Positions 8,063-16,290 of a stretch of 64,000 bases of DNA are shown here, piece by piece. Each line of letters starts with the position of its first letter. The stretch's first letter is position 1. The notes under the pieces were generated by a model, which saw nothing but the letters and a program-made list of their open reading frames with translations, was not told where the DNA came from and did no database searches. The DNA comes from Paenibacillus_V sp046244365. GTDB taxonomy: Bacteria > Bacillota > Bacilli > Paenibacillales > NBRC-103111. The stretch spans positions 6,076,001 through 6,140,000 of the forward strand of contig NZ_CP176395.1 in NCBI RefSeq assembly GCF_046244365.1, read 5' to 3'. Position numbers and translations under genes: made by a program.

Positions 8063-9529
8063 TTATGCAACCTCGCGTTTGCCGGAAGTAACCGGGGCGC
8101 TCGGTTTTACGCTTTTGCTGCGCACGAACAAGCTGATCGGCAAGGCGACAAGCGCAATGATCGTAGCGAGCAAATACACATCGTTGACGCTCATCGTAAA
8201 CGACAGCATTTGGATCGTCGCTTTGTCCGTCGTTCCGGCTTTGACCAAGTCGGTCGCATGGGTCGTCGAACGGGAGGCGAGCAGCGTCGTGAAGATCGCG
8301 ATGGCGAACGAACCGAACACGTTGCGGAGCCAGTTGCTGAGCGACGATGCATGACCGCTGAGCGCGGGCGGGATTTGTTCCATCCCCGCATTGCTCGCCG
8401 GCATCATCGTCAGCGCGATCCCGACGTTGCGCACGATCATCCAGAACAAAATATAGCCGTGCGGCACATCGACGCCTAGCCAGCTGAGCGGCAAGCTTCC
8501 CGCTGCAATCAGCACGATCCCGGCGATGAGCAGCACCCGCGGGCCTATACTTCCGTAAAGCTTCCCGACAATCGGCATGACAAGCGCCATCGCGAGCGAG
8601 GCGGGTAGCAATATCAAGCCTGTGTCAAGCGGCGATACGTGCTGGATGTTTTGCAGAAAAACAGGCGTCAGGAACGTACCTGAATACAAACTGATCGTAA
8701 CGATGCTGGTGATGATCAGCGTAAGCGTATATCTGCCGTTTTTCAGTACACGAAGGTTCAGTAGAGGCGTTTCGGCCTTCAGCTCCCGCCAGACGAACAG
8801 TACGAGCGTAAGGAGTCCGAAACCGAGCAGCGACAACACTTTCCATGAAGTCCAGCCCCACGCATGGCCTTGCGATAACGAAACCAATATCGATGAACTG
8901 CTCAGGATAACGGTAATGAAGCCGATTGAATCAAATGATTTCGGTACGTTCAAGCGATAGAAAGGGATATACCGGGCCACAAGGAGAACCGCAACGAGTC
9001 CTACGGGCACGTTCATCCAGAACAGCCAAGGCCAATTCCAATTTTCCAGAAGCCAACCGCTGAAGGTAGGCCCGATCGCCGGAGCCAGCATGGAAGACGC
9101 CGCCCATAAACTGATCGCCATCGCCTGCTTCTCGCGGGGAATGATTTGATATACGATAGCCATGGTGGCAGGCGTTATCAATCCGCTGAATACCCCTTGC
9201 AAAATACGGAATGCAATCAGCGACGGCGCATCCCACGCAAGCGCGCAAAGCGCCGATGTAATCGTAAAACCGACCAAGGCGTACAGAAACAGCCGTTTGT
9301 AGCTGAACCGTTCGCCCAAATAGCCGGTTATCGGAGCGAATGTCCCCATCGACAGCATGAAGCCGGTGAGCGTCCATTGAATCGTGCTGAGCTCCGAATC
9401 AAAATCCTTTACCAACACGGGTATGGCGATGTTAATCGTGCTCATGCTAAGAATAGTGACGAAAGAACCGAAAAAGATGGCGATCATAATTGGTAAAAAT
9501 TTGACGTTTTGAAGCTCGTCTTTACTCAC
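8063..9529 (-). CDS. MFS multidrug efflux pump, DHA2 (EmrB/QacA) family
   Basis: A 488-residue integral membrane protein with about 14 hydrophobic segments, as expected of 14-TM drug:H+ antiporters. The motif A-like loop GYLGERFSYKRLFLY and the antiporter motif C region (APAIGPTFSGWLLE) are present. The frame begins with GTG after a G-rich Shine-Dalgarno stretch. It is divergent from a PadR regulator, and two ATGT-N8-ACAT operators lie between them, so it is probably a PadR-repressed pump for a toxic compound whose identity cannot be inferred. Confidence 0.9.
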   Translation of the reverse strand: MSKDELQNVKFLPIMIAIFFGSFVTILSMSTINIAIPVLVKDFDSELSTIQWTLTGFMLSMGTFAPITGYLGERFSYKRLFLYALVGFTITSALCALAWDAPSLIAFRILQGVFSGLITPATMAIVYQIIPREKQAMAISLWAASSMLAPAIGPTFSGWLLENWNWPWLFWMNVPVGLVAVLLVARYIPFYRLNVPKSFDSIGFITVILSSSSILVSLSQGHAWGWTSWKVLSLLGFGLLTLVLFVWRELKAETPLLNLRVLKNGRYTLTLIITSIVTISLYSGTFLTPVFLQNIQHVSPLDTGLILLPASLAMALVMPIVGKLYGSIGPRVLLIAGIVLIAAGSLPLSWLGVDVPHGYILFWMIVRNVGIALTMMPASNAGMEQIPPALSGHASSLSNWLRNVFGSFAIAIFTTLLASRSTTHATDLVKAGTTDKATIQMLSFTMSVNDVYLLATIIALVALPISLFVRSKSVKPSAPVTSGKREVA

Positions 9530-9557
9530 ACTCCAGCCCCCAATAACATTTGTGTAT

Positions 9558-9573
9558 ATGTCAATATCGACAT
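9558..9573. promoter_or_regulatory. PadR-type operator, site 1
   Basis: ATGTCAATATCGACAT matches the ATGT-N8-ACAT consensus of PadR binding sites and sits inside a longer perfect palindrome (TATATGTC/GACATATA). It lies close to the efflux gene start. Confidence 0.7.
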
Positions 9574-9617
9574 ATAATGATGAAAGATAACCAATATCAT
9601 ACTACGCCGATGTGACT

Positions 9618-9633
9618 ATGTCAAAACTAACAT
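9618..9633. promoter_or_regulatory. PadR-type operator, site 2
   Basis: ATGTCAAAACTAACAT, a second exact ATGT-N8-ACAT site, exactly 60 bp from the first and nearer to the padR-like gene. Confidence 0.65.
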
Positions 9634-9709
9634 ATGGCAGAAGTACACCCGAAATACGCTTCATAGGCGCCCCTTCATTTTTGGGGGATTATAGAGGAGG
9701 TCTTTTCGC

Positions 9710-10276
9710 ATGAATACACTCGCTTACGGACTCATGAGTCTGCTTACGTTGACGCCGACTTACGGCTATGATCTCATACCCAAAATCAAGCTATTTTGGC
9801 CGGCCACGCACGGACAAATTTACCCGCTGCTCGCCAAGCTCGTCGACAAAGGGCTGATCTCCTATGAACAAGTGCACCAGTCCGACAAGCCTGACAAAAA
9901 GGTGTACTCGCTTACGGAGAGCGGGCAAGCGGCCCTGCAGGCGTGGATAGCGGAACCGACCGCCGCTCCCGCTCTGCGGGACGAGCTAGCGCTCAAGACG
10001 TTCTGTATCCGGACGACCGATCGGGCAATCGCAAGCAAACTGTTCACGGATCGCATCCAGCTGTACAAAACCAACATGAAGGAGCTCGAAGACAAACGCG
10101 AGCAGCTCAGAATACGGCTATCGATCGACGATTTGACGCAAATCCCGTTGGATTCGCCTTATTTGGGAGGGTATTTGCTGATGCAAAAAGCGGAGTGGAA
10201 CATGGCGAGTGACCTGCGGTGGTGCGAGTGGGCGTTAAAGCTGCTGGACCGAAGCGAATCGGTTCGTACTCCTTAG
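9710..10276 (+). CDS. PadR-family transcriptional regulator
   Basis: 188 residues. The N-terminal winged helix has the PadR signature (TYGYDLIPKIKLFWPATHGQ, then IYPLLAKLVDKGLI and KKVYSLTESG, residues ~17-78). A C-terminal helical dimerisation domain follows (PadR C-terminal family, vir-like, ~90-180). GAGGAGG is well placed before the ATG. Divergent from the DHA2 pump with two PadR-type operators between; the likely role is ligand-relieved repression of that pump and of itself. Confidence 0.9.
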   Translation: MNTLAYGLMSLLTLTPTYGYDLIPKIKLFWPATHGQIYPLLAKLVDKGLISYEQVHQSDKPDKKVYSLTESGQAALQAWIAEPTAAPALRDELALKTFCIRTTDRAIASKLFTDRIQLYKTNMKELEDKREQLRIRLSIDDLTQIPLDSPYLGGYLLMQKAEWNMASDLRWCEWALKLLDRSESVRTP

Positions 10277-10308
10277 CCGGCTTCAAGCAGAGGCATCTTT
10301 TCCGAAAC

Positions 10309-10338
10309 AAAAAAAAGCCCTGGAAGGGGCTTTTTTTT
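10309..10338. terminator. Bidirectional terminator between padR-like gene and obg
   Basis: AAAAAAAGCCC and GGGGCTTTTTTTT flank a short loop between converging genes; it has A and T runs on both sides. Confidence 0.85.
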
Positions 10339-10344
10339 GTACTC

Positions 10345-11712
10345 TTATATCCGTTCTACGAACTCGAATTCGAAATCTCCGATTCGAATCGTCTGGCCTT
10401 CCTCGGCGCCGAGATCGCGCAGCTTTTTATCGATGCCCATATTGCGCAAAATGCGGGCAAACCGTTGAACGGCGTCGATCGAACCGAAATTGGTCCGTTT
10501 AATCAGCTTCTCGATGCTCCGACTGTCGATGACGAAGGCGTCATTGTCGCGGCGAATCGTATATTGCTGCTCGTCTTTAGGCGAAAGCCGGTAAATTTTA
10601 CGCTCGCTGACTTCAACCACTTCTTCTACAAGCGGTGCATCCGGAATCGTGTCGAGCAGATCGGCTACTTTGTACAGCAGCTCCTGAACGCCTTGCTTGG
10701 AAGTCGCCGAAATCGCAATGACTTCGCGAACGATCCTCGCCGCATTCTCCTCCTCGGCTTCGCCGTTTGCGCCTGCAGCGGTCTCCGCGTTGCGCTCCGC
10801 TTCGTAAGCCGCTAGCTTCTCCCGGAATGCGTTCAGATATTCCTCCGCATCCGGTATGTCCATCTTATTCGCCACGATGATTTGCGGGCGCCGTTCGAGC
10901 GAAGCGTTGTACAGCCGCAGCTCGTCGTTGATTTTGAGCCAGTCCTCGAAAGGATCGCGGCCTTCCGTCGAAGCCATATCGATAATATGAACGATAACCC
11001 GCGTCCGCTCGACATGGCGCAGGAACTCATGTCCCAGCCCGACGCCCTGATGAGCGCCTTCGATCAATCCGGGCAAGTCGGCCATGACGAAGCTGCGTCC
11101 GTCCCCAACGTCGACCATCCCCAAATTCGGCGTCAGCGTCGTAAAATGATAGGCCCCGATTTTGGGCTGGGCCGCGGAAACGACCGACAGCAGCGTCGAT
11201 TTGCCGACGCTCGGAAAGCCGACGAGACCTACGTCAGCCATTACCTTCAGCTCGAGCACGACCCAGCGCTCTTGGCCTTCTTCGCCGTTCTCGGCAATCT
11301 CGGGGGCAGGGTTGCTCGGCGTGGCGAAGCGCATATTGCCGCGCCCTCCACGTCCTCCGCGGGCCACGACAACCTCCTGCTCATGCCGCGTCAAATCTGC
11401 GATAATCTCCTGCGTATCGTCGTCGACGATGACGGTGCCCGGCGGAACCCGAACGATCATGTCGTCGGCATTGGCGCCGTGCATGCTTTTATTGCGCCCT
11501 TTGACGCCGCGCTCCGCTTTAAAGTGACGCTGGTAACGAAAGTCCATCAGCGTGCGCAGACCCTCGTCCACCCGGAAAATAACGTCGCCGCCGTTTCCGC
11601 CGTCACCGCCGGCCGGACCGCCTTCCGGGACATATTTTTCCCGCCGGAACGAAACGATACCGTCTCCTCCGTCTCCGCCTTTAACGAAAATCTTAGCTTT
11701 ATCTACAAACAT
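10345..11712 (-). CDS. obgE: Obg/CgtA ribosome-associated GTPase
   Basis: 455 residues: glycine-rich Obg fold (residues 1-158, e.g. GGDGGDGIVSFRREKYVPEG), GTPase domain (G1 GFPSVGKST, G3 DLPGLIEGAH, G4 NKMD) and C-terminal OCT domain (~355-430). Obg binds the large ribosomal subunit and links GTP level to ribosome maturation, stress response and sporulation. A ~20-residue acidic/alanine-rich insert (AEAERNAETAAGANGEAEEE region) lies late in the GTPase domain. It follows spo0B by 31 bp, as in Bacillus. Confidence 0.97.
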   Translation of the reverse strand: MFVDKAKIFVKGGDGGDGIVSFRREKYVPEGGPAGGDGGNGGDVIFRVDEGLRTLMDFRYQRHFKAERGVKGRNKSMHGANADDMIVRVPPGTVIVDDDTQEIIADLTRHEQEVVVARGGRGGRGNMRFATPSNPAPEIAENGEEGQERWVVLELKVMADVGLVGFPSVGKSTLLSVVSAAQPKIGAYHFTTLTPNLGMVDVGDGRSFVMADLPGLIEGAHQGVGLGHEFLRHVERTRVIVHIIDMASTEGRDPFEDWLKINDELRLYNASLERRPQIIVANKMDIPDAEEYLNAFREKLAAYEAERNAETAAGANGEAEEENAARIVREVIAISATSKQGVQELLYKVADLLDTIPDAPLVEEVVEVSERKIYRLSPKDEQQYTIRRDNDAFVIDSRSIEKLIKRTNFGSIDAVQRFARILRNMGIDKKLRDLGAEEGQTIRIGDFEFEFVERI

Positions 11713-11743
11713 ACATGCACCTCATTATGTACGAACTGGTATG

Positions 11744-12469
11744 TTAACCTCGGAAAGGCAATCGAATGGTGACGACAGCCCGCTCCTCGGAATATTCGCT
11801 TTCCTCTTGCGGCGCGCAAGTTGCATAAGCTTTCAGCTTGCCTGCAATCGCCGTCCGTAAACCATTCTCGTCATAGCTGCCTTGATAAACGTAATCGAGA
11901 AGCAGCTGGTTTTCCTCCACGTCGACGCTTAAGCTGAGCACATTGGGCTCGCCCTCTCCGGACATCGCGAAGCTGTCGAAAATATCGATCGTCTCGCGTA
12001 TGAGACGGGCAGTCAGCGCCGTTTGAAGCGGCATGGCCGGCAGATCGATTTCCTGCTCGATGTCGACTTCCAGCGCCATATTCCGCTTGTCCACGCGAAA
12101 ACTAAGCAAATAAGCGACGAGCTCCGGATCGCCAAGCTTGGAAATAAAGCTTTCCTGCATGACGGTTGCTTTTATTTTGTCCACATAGTCCTGCAATTTT
12201 TCATATTTCTTCAATCGGATATAACCGTACAACACTTGCAGTTCATTCATCCAATCGTGCCGGTGATGACTTAACGTGCGAATCAAATGCTGATCGCTTT
12301 CCAACCGTCGGCGGCGCCGTTCTTCTCGATGTACATACATGGTGCCGGCGGCCAGCCAGAGCCCTAGGAGCAACCTGCCGTAAAAAGGCATGGCGAAACC
12401 GATCATTGCAGCCAGCGCGGCCGCGTTTGCCAGCCAAAGCAGTGCCCTTACGTTATTCCACTGCCGCAT
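11744..12469 (-). CDS. spo0B: Spo0B-like sporulation phosphotransferase with membrane segments
   Basis: 241 residues. The phosphotransferase helix SHHRHDWMNELQVLYGYIRL holds the accepting histidine (about H71), matching Spo0B, which passes phosphate from Spo0F to Spo0A. A degenerate kinase-like C-terminal domain follows (~110-240). Unlike B. subtilis Spo0B, the first ~45 residues form two hydrophobic segments and a basic linker (HREERRRRRLE), so the protein is probably membrane-anchored. The start at 12469 is preferred because GGAAGGAAG precedes it and overlaps the upstream ATG. It sits between rpmA and obg, the conserved place. Confidence 0.87.
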   Translation of the reverse strand: MRQWNNVRALLWLANAAALAAMIGFAMPFYGRLLLGLWLAAGTMYVHREERRRRRLESDQHLIRTLSHHRHDWMNELQVLYGYIRLKKYEKLQDYVDKIKATVMQESFISKLGDPELVAYLLSFRVDKRNMALEVDIEQEIDLPAMPLQTALTARLIRETIDIFDSFAMSGEGEPNVLSLSVDVEENQLLLDYVYQGSYDENGLRTAIAGKLKAYATCAPQEESEYSEERAVVTIRLPFRG

Positions 12470-12676
12470 GCATCTCTTCCTTCCCACACTTGGTCAACCC
12501 GTTCAGTATACCATTCCCGTTCCTCTTTTGGGAACCTCGTCTAACCCGTTTGCGCCAAGAGGAGAAGTTGTTTTTACTCTTTCCAGATACCAGGTTTCAT
12601 TGACGCATGTCCTGCGAACACCGGGAAACGAACCCGGCTGCGTAGAATCGATAACCTTCCGACACTTCAAAAAAAA

Positions 12677-12696
12677 CTCCGGCACAAAGGCCGGAG
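12677..12696 (-). terminator. Terminator after rpmA
   Basis: CTCCGG/CCGGAG hairpin followed by eight T on the minus strand, just past the rpmA stop; spo0B-obg may rely on read-through or a separate promoter. Confidence 0.8.
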
Positions 12697-12712
12697 CTTC
12701 TCGGTACTGGTA

Positions 12713-13024
12713 CTAAGCTTCAACTGCTGCTGCTACCGCTGGAGCTTCTACTGCGTAGACGCTCACTTTTTTGCGGTCGCGGCCCCAACGCTCGAACTTC
12801 ACGACGCCTTCGATTTTCGCGAAAAGCGTATCGTCCGAACCGATGCCTACGTTGTTGCCCGGGTGAATTTTCGTGCCGCGTTGGCGAACGAGAATGCTGC
12901 CCGCAGTAACCGTTTGACCGTCAGCACGTTTAACGCCAAGGCGTTGCGCGTGGCTGTCGCGTCCGTTCTTCGTGGAACCTACGCCTTTCTTCGAGGCGAA
13001 TAACTGAAGGTTCATTTGCAACAT
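12713..13024 (-). CDS. rpmA: 50S ribosomal protein L27 with cleavable N-terminal extension
   Basis: 103 residues. The N-terminus MLQMNLQLFASKKG carries the Firmicutes-type extension that is removed by the Prp protease after the aromatic residue (F9/A10), exposing the ASKKG end that reaches the peptidyl-transferase centre. The body (GSTKNGRDSHAQRLGVKR, GSILVRQRGTKIHPG) is typical L27, with an alanine/valine-rich C-terminal tail. GGAGG lies upstream. It follows the prp gene directly, as in other Firmicutes. Confidence 0.97.
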   Translation of the reverse strand: MLQMNLQLFASKKGVGSTKNGRDSHAQRLGVKRADGQTVTAGSILVRQRGTKIHPGNNVGIGSDDTLFAKIEGVVKFERWGRDRKKVSVYAVEAPAVAAAVEA

Positions 13025-13038
13025 GGTTGTCGACCTCC

Positions 13039-13374
13039 TTACTTCTTATTTATGCGTATTGCGATATATTTGCCGTACGTCTCTTCAATCGATTGCAACG
13101 TGAGCACCATCGTTTCCAGCAGCAGCTGGAGCTTCTCCATCAAAGCCGGTTCGAGGCTGCCGGGAATGTTTCCCGAAGCGAACCCGTCCCGTAGACCGCT
13201 GCAGATCGGAATGCCGAGCAGCTTTTCGGCTGCGTTCACCGTGCCGATCGTCACTGCGGATACGCCCGCACAGACGATATCTTGTCCCGGATTCGCATAC
13301 TTCGCATGGCCCTTGATGGAAAACGACAGAATCGCGTTGTCCGCAGCGTTTCGAACGATCGTGACCTGAATCAT
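13039..13374 (-). CDS. prp: Prp cysteine protease that processes L27
   Basis: 111 residues, YsxB family. The catalytic His is in SIKGHAKYA (~H22) and the catalytic Cys in DIVCAGVSAVT (~C34), the family dyad. It trims the N-terminus of ribosomal protein L27, which is essential in Firmicutes. The gene lies between rplU and rpmA, 14 bp before rpmA, the conserved arrangement. The matching L27 extension encoded next door supports the assignment. Confidence 0.93.
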   Translation of the reverse strand: MIQVTIVRNAADNAILSFSIKGHAKYANPGQDIVCAGVSAVTIGTVNAAEKLLGIPICSGLRDGFASGNIPGSLEPALMEKLQLLLETMVLTLQSIEETYGKYIAIRINKK

Positions 13375-13383
13375 GACGGCCTC

Positions 13384-13695
13384 TTACGCTTGGATTTTCT
13401 CGATAACAACCTTCGTGTAAGGTTGACGATGACCTTGCTTGCGGCGATAGTTTTTCTTCGCTTTGTACTTGTACACGATGACTTTTTTGCCTTTGCCTTG
13501 CTTCTCCACTTTCGCGGATACGGACGCGCCTGCCACGGTCGGGGAACCGATCACGACACCGCTCTCCTTGGAAACAAGAAGCACTTTGTCGAAGGATACC
13601 GCTTCGCCTTCACCTGCGTTCAGCTTTTCGATATAAACGACATCGCCCTCTTGAACCTTGTATTGCTTGCCACCAGTTTCAATAATTGCGTACAT
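13384..13695 (-). CDS. rplU: 50S ribosomal protein L21
   Basis: 103 residues, beginning MYAIIETGGKQYKVQEGDVV and ending in the basic KNYRRKQGHRQPYTKVVIEKI block, both characteristic of L21, a large-subunit protein that binds 23S rRNA. First gene of the rplU-prp-rpmA operon. The ~110 bp in front contain a hairpin-rich leader and a promoter, consistent with the autoregulatory L21 leader known in Firmicutes. Confidence 0.97.
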   Translation of the reverse strand: MYAIIETGGKQYKVQEGDVVYIEKLNAGEGEAVSFDKVLLVSKESGVVIGSPTVAGASVSAKVEKQGKGKKVIVYKYKAKKNYRRKQGHRQPYTKVVIEKIQA

Positions 13696-13807
13696 TGTGT
13701 TGCACCTCCTCCATGTCTCAGACTCGCCTCACTCTAGGTGGCGCCTTGCGGCGCACTTGGGAACCCGATTCGTGCGGTTACAGCATGTTACGGGAACATA
13801 CTAAAAC
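13696..13807 (-). promoter_or_regulatory. L21 leader (candidate r-protein autoregulatory RNA)
   Basis: The transcribed 5' region contains GC-rich hairpins (GTGCGCCGCAAGGCGCCAC near 13740 and a GTATGTTCCCGTAACATGC stem near 13785) before a good ribosome-binding site. Position and structure agree with the L21 leader family, but the match is by eye only. Confidence 0.5.
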
Positions 13808-13836
13808 ATAGTATCACAATGATGGGCATAAAGCAA
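13808..13836 (-). promoter_or_regulatory. Promoter of the rplU operon
   Basis: Minus-strand TTGCTT and TACTAT separated by 17 bp, about 110 bp upstream of the rplU start. Confidence 0.65.
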
Positions 13837-13931
13837 TCATAGAATCGCGATTCCACCGCAGCGGGACTTATGACTACGAATCCCATTCGGTCCGATGCGG
13901 GCGCTTAGAAGGGATCCGTCCAACCTATCGG

Positions 13932-13986
13932 CAAAAAAGGCGTTTTGTCCGACCGCTTCGGAAAGCGGATGTACAAAGCGCCTTTT
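13932..13986 (-). terminator. Terminator after rng
   Basis: AAAAAGGCG and CGCCTTTTT enclose an inner CCGCTT/AAGCGG hairpin; U-rich on the minus strand, 25 bp after the rng stop. Confidence 0.75.
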
Positions 13987-14010
13987 TCGACCGTGCGTCA
14001 GCCGCTCCGT

Positions 14011-15252
14011 TTATTTCCTGCTGCGCAGCAGCTTTCCGCTTCCCGCGCACTGCGGACAATGCTCGTAAAACATATCGTCCACCGTCTGCCGCACCTTTTT
14101 GCGCGTCAGCTCGAGCAAGCCCAGCTTCGTCCAGCCGACTACATGCGGCTTGGCGCGGTCGCCCTTCGCATGATACTCCAGTTCGTCGGAAATCGCCTTC
14201 CGCTCGTGCTCCTCGTTCATGTCGATGAAATCGACGATGACGATGCCGCCGATATCGCGAAGCCGAAGCAGTCGGGCGATTTCCTCCGCCGCTTCGCGGT
14301 TCGTGGTAAAGACCGTTTCGGCCAAGCCCGACGAACCGGTGAACTTGCCTGTGTTGACGTCTACGACCGTTAGCGCCTCGGTCTGATCTACGACCAGATA
14401 CCCCCCGCTTTTGAGCCATATTTTGCGGCGGAACGCAAGCTCCAGCTCCTCTTCGATGTTATAGGCCTGGAATACATGGGTCTTGCTTCCGTATCGTTTA
14501 AGTCTTCCCGCTATGGCAGGGGCCATTTGCGAAACGAGCACTTCGGCTTCCCGCCACATCGCCTCGTCGTCGATCAAAAGCTCGTCTACCTGATTCGTAA
14601 ACAAATCGCGAATCATTCTTTCCAGCATCCCCGCATCTTGAAACAAAAGAGCAGGCGAATGGCTTCGCTGGCCGGCCCGTTCGACGCTTACCCAAGCATC
14701 GCGGAGATGCGCAAGGTCGTTATGCAGCGCATCCGCGTTCTCTCCGCCGGCTACCGTTCGTAAAATGAGCCCTTCTCCGCTGCGGCGGATCGACTCGCCG
14801 ATTTCCTTCAAACGCGACTTCTCGCGATCCGGCTCCACCTTCTTGGAAACGGCCACGTAATCGGCGTGCGGCATGTAAACGAGCCAGCGTCCCGGAAGCG
14901 CGTAGTGCGTCGTTACGCGTGCGCCTTTGGTGCCGAGCGGCTCTTTTTTGACTTGTACGATTATTTCCTGGCCCTTCGTAACGAGTTCCAAAATCGACGG
15001 CTTCTCGGCAGGCTGTTTTTCCAAATGAGCCGGAAGCAGGTCGTCAATATACAGAAATGCATTTTTTTCCATGCCGATATCGACAAATGCCGCCTGCATC
15101 CCGGCCAGCACGTTGACGACGCGTCCTTTATAAATATTGCCGGCCCGCCCGCGGTCCGCCGGACGCTCGGCGTAAAACTCGACCAGTCGACCGTTTTCCA
15201 GAACGGCTACCTGGCAGTTTTGTTCCGAGCCATGAACTACGATCCGCTTCAT
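14011..15252 (-). CDS. rng: Ribonuclease E/G family endoribonuclease
   Basis: 413 residues, short RNase G type. An S1 RNA-binding region lies at ~35-120 (AGNIYKGRVVNVLAGMQAAF), then the RNase H-like and DNase I-like catalytic parts; DQTEALTVVDVNTGKF carries the catalytic Mg-binding Asp, with IVIVDFIDM following. The C-terminal CPQCAGSGK is the zinc-link Cys motif used for dimerisation. It cleaves single-stranded AU-rich RNA, processing rRNA and mRNA. It sits between spoIVFB and rplU, which Bacillus subtilis lacks but other Firmicutes share. Confidence 0.94.
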   Translation of the reverse strand: MKRIVVHGSEQNCQVAVLENGRLVEFYAERPADRGRAGNIYKGRVVNVLAGMQAAFVDIGMEKNAFLYIDDLLPAHLEKQPAEKPSILELVTKGQEIIVQVKKEPLGTKGARVTTHYALPGRWLVYMPHADYVAVSKKVEPDREKSRLKEIGESIRRSGEGLILRTVAGGENADALHNDLAHLRDAWVSVERAGQRSHSPALLFQDAGMLERMIRDLFTNQVDELLIDDEAMWREAEVLVSQMAPAIAGRLKRYGSKTHVFQAYNIEEELELAFRRKIWLKSGGYLVVDQTEALTVVDVNTGKFTGSSGLAETVFTTNREAAEEIARLLRLRDIGGIVIVDFIDMNEEHERKAISDELEYHAKGDRAKPHVVGWTKLGLLELTRKKVRQTVDDMFYEHCPQCAGSGKLLRSRK

Positions 15253-15414
15253 CCGCTCACCTCTTACGCTTCTGTTGCAGTCCCGAACGATCGGTTTGCT
15301 CTTCTCTTACTCTCTCAACCGCAGCGATACAAGCCGCTGCCGGCGACAACCGCCGCGAATACGTATCGAAGGCGTCTTTACTATCATAACACGAACCGCT
15401 TGCCGCCCGCACCC

Positions 15415-16290
15415 TTATGTAGGAATTGCATCGATCCTTATGTTCCCAGCGGGAGAGAAGAACGACTGAATCAAACGCTGCTCCGGCAGCACGCGTTCTA
15501 TCGTCCCCTGCTTGCCGATGACGTAGACGAGATGATATTTTTCACGCATAAACAGCTGCATAATGTCCCCGATTCTATGATCCTCCGAAACGATGATCGG
15601 CTCCGCTACCGTTCCTTTGCGCACGTGAGAAGAAGCCCGGTTTTCGCGGCTCAGCAGAAATCGGACGAATTGATAAGGAAGGCTTTTATAGCCGTACCAG
15701 TTCGAGTAAAACAGAAAAACCCCGATCGCAAGCAGGTTCAGCTGTACGCCGCCTCCGCTCCCGATATGAAACAAGGAGCCCGTGATCATCACGACGCTCA
15801 TAAAAAGGCTGATTACCGTACAGCACAGTAATGTCCTATGATAACTCATCGCGTAGCTTAGCAGCGCCTGCATCACTTTGCCTCCGTCAAGCGGGGAAAC
15901 GGGCAGCAAATTGAATAAAGCGATCATGGCGTTGCACTTGATAAAATAATCCCACCATTCGGTTTCCGGCCAGCCGACCATTTTCATCCCGAAGGCGAAA
16001 GCGATCATCCAAACGTTCTGCAGCGGACCGGCCAACGCCACAAGCATTTCCTCCCGGGCAGGCAAATTGCCGGACTCTTCGACGACGACGACCCCCCCGA
16101 ACGGCAGCAGCTGCACTTCCTTAACCCGCCACCCGAAGCCTCGCGCGGCAGCCATATGACCGAGCTCATGGACGAGAACGATCGAGAACAGCGTCAGCAT
16201 CTCGACGAAATGTCCGGACAACAGCGAAACGACCATCATGAGCACGAACAGAGGGTGAAACCGGTACGCCGTGCCGAACGCCCTAATCAA
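15415..16290 (-). CDS. spoIVFB: SpoIVFB-like intramembrane metalloprotease (M50)
   Basis: 291 residues with about six hydrophobic segments. The zinc motif HELGH (residues ~42-46) in the second segment and LPVSPLDGGKVMQ (third metal ligand D) mark a site-2 protease. The last ~90 residues form a CBS-like domain (VSEDHRIGDIMQLFMREKYH), as in SpoIVFB. In the mother cell it cleaves pro-sigma-K. It overlaps spoIVFA by 8 bp, which supports co-translation with its regulator. Positional synteny with Bacillus is complete. Confidence 0.92.
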   Translation of the reverse strand: MIRAFGTAYRFHPLFVLMMVVSLLSGHFVEMLTLFSIVLVHELGHMAAARGFGWRVKEVQLLPFGGVVVVEESGNLPAREEMLVALAGPLQNVWMIAFAFGMKMVGWPETEWWDYFIKCNAMIALFNLLPVSPLDGGKVMQALLSYAMSYHRTLLCCTVISLFMSVVMITGSLFHIGSGGGVQLNLLAIGVFLFYSNWYGYKSLPYQFVRFLLSRENRASSHVRKGTVAEPIIVSEDHRIGDIMQLFMREKYHLVYVIGKQGTIERVLPEQRLIQSFFSPAGNIRIDAIPT

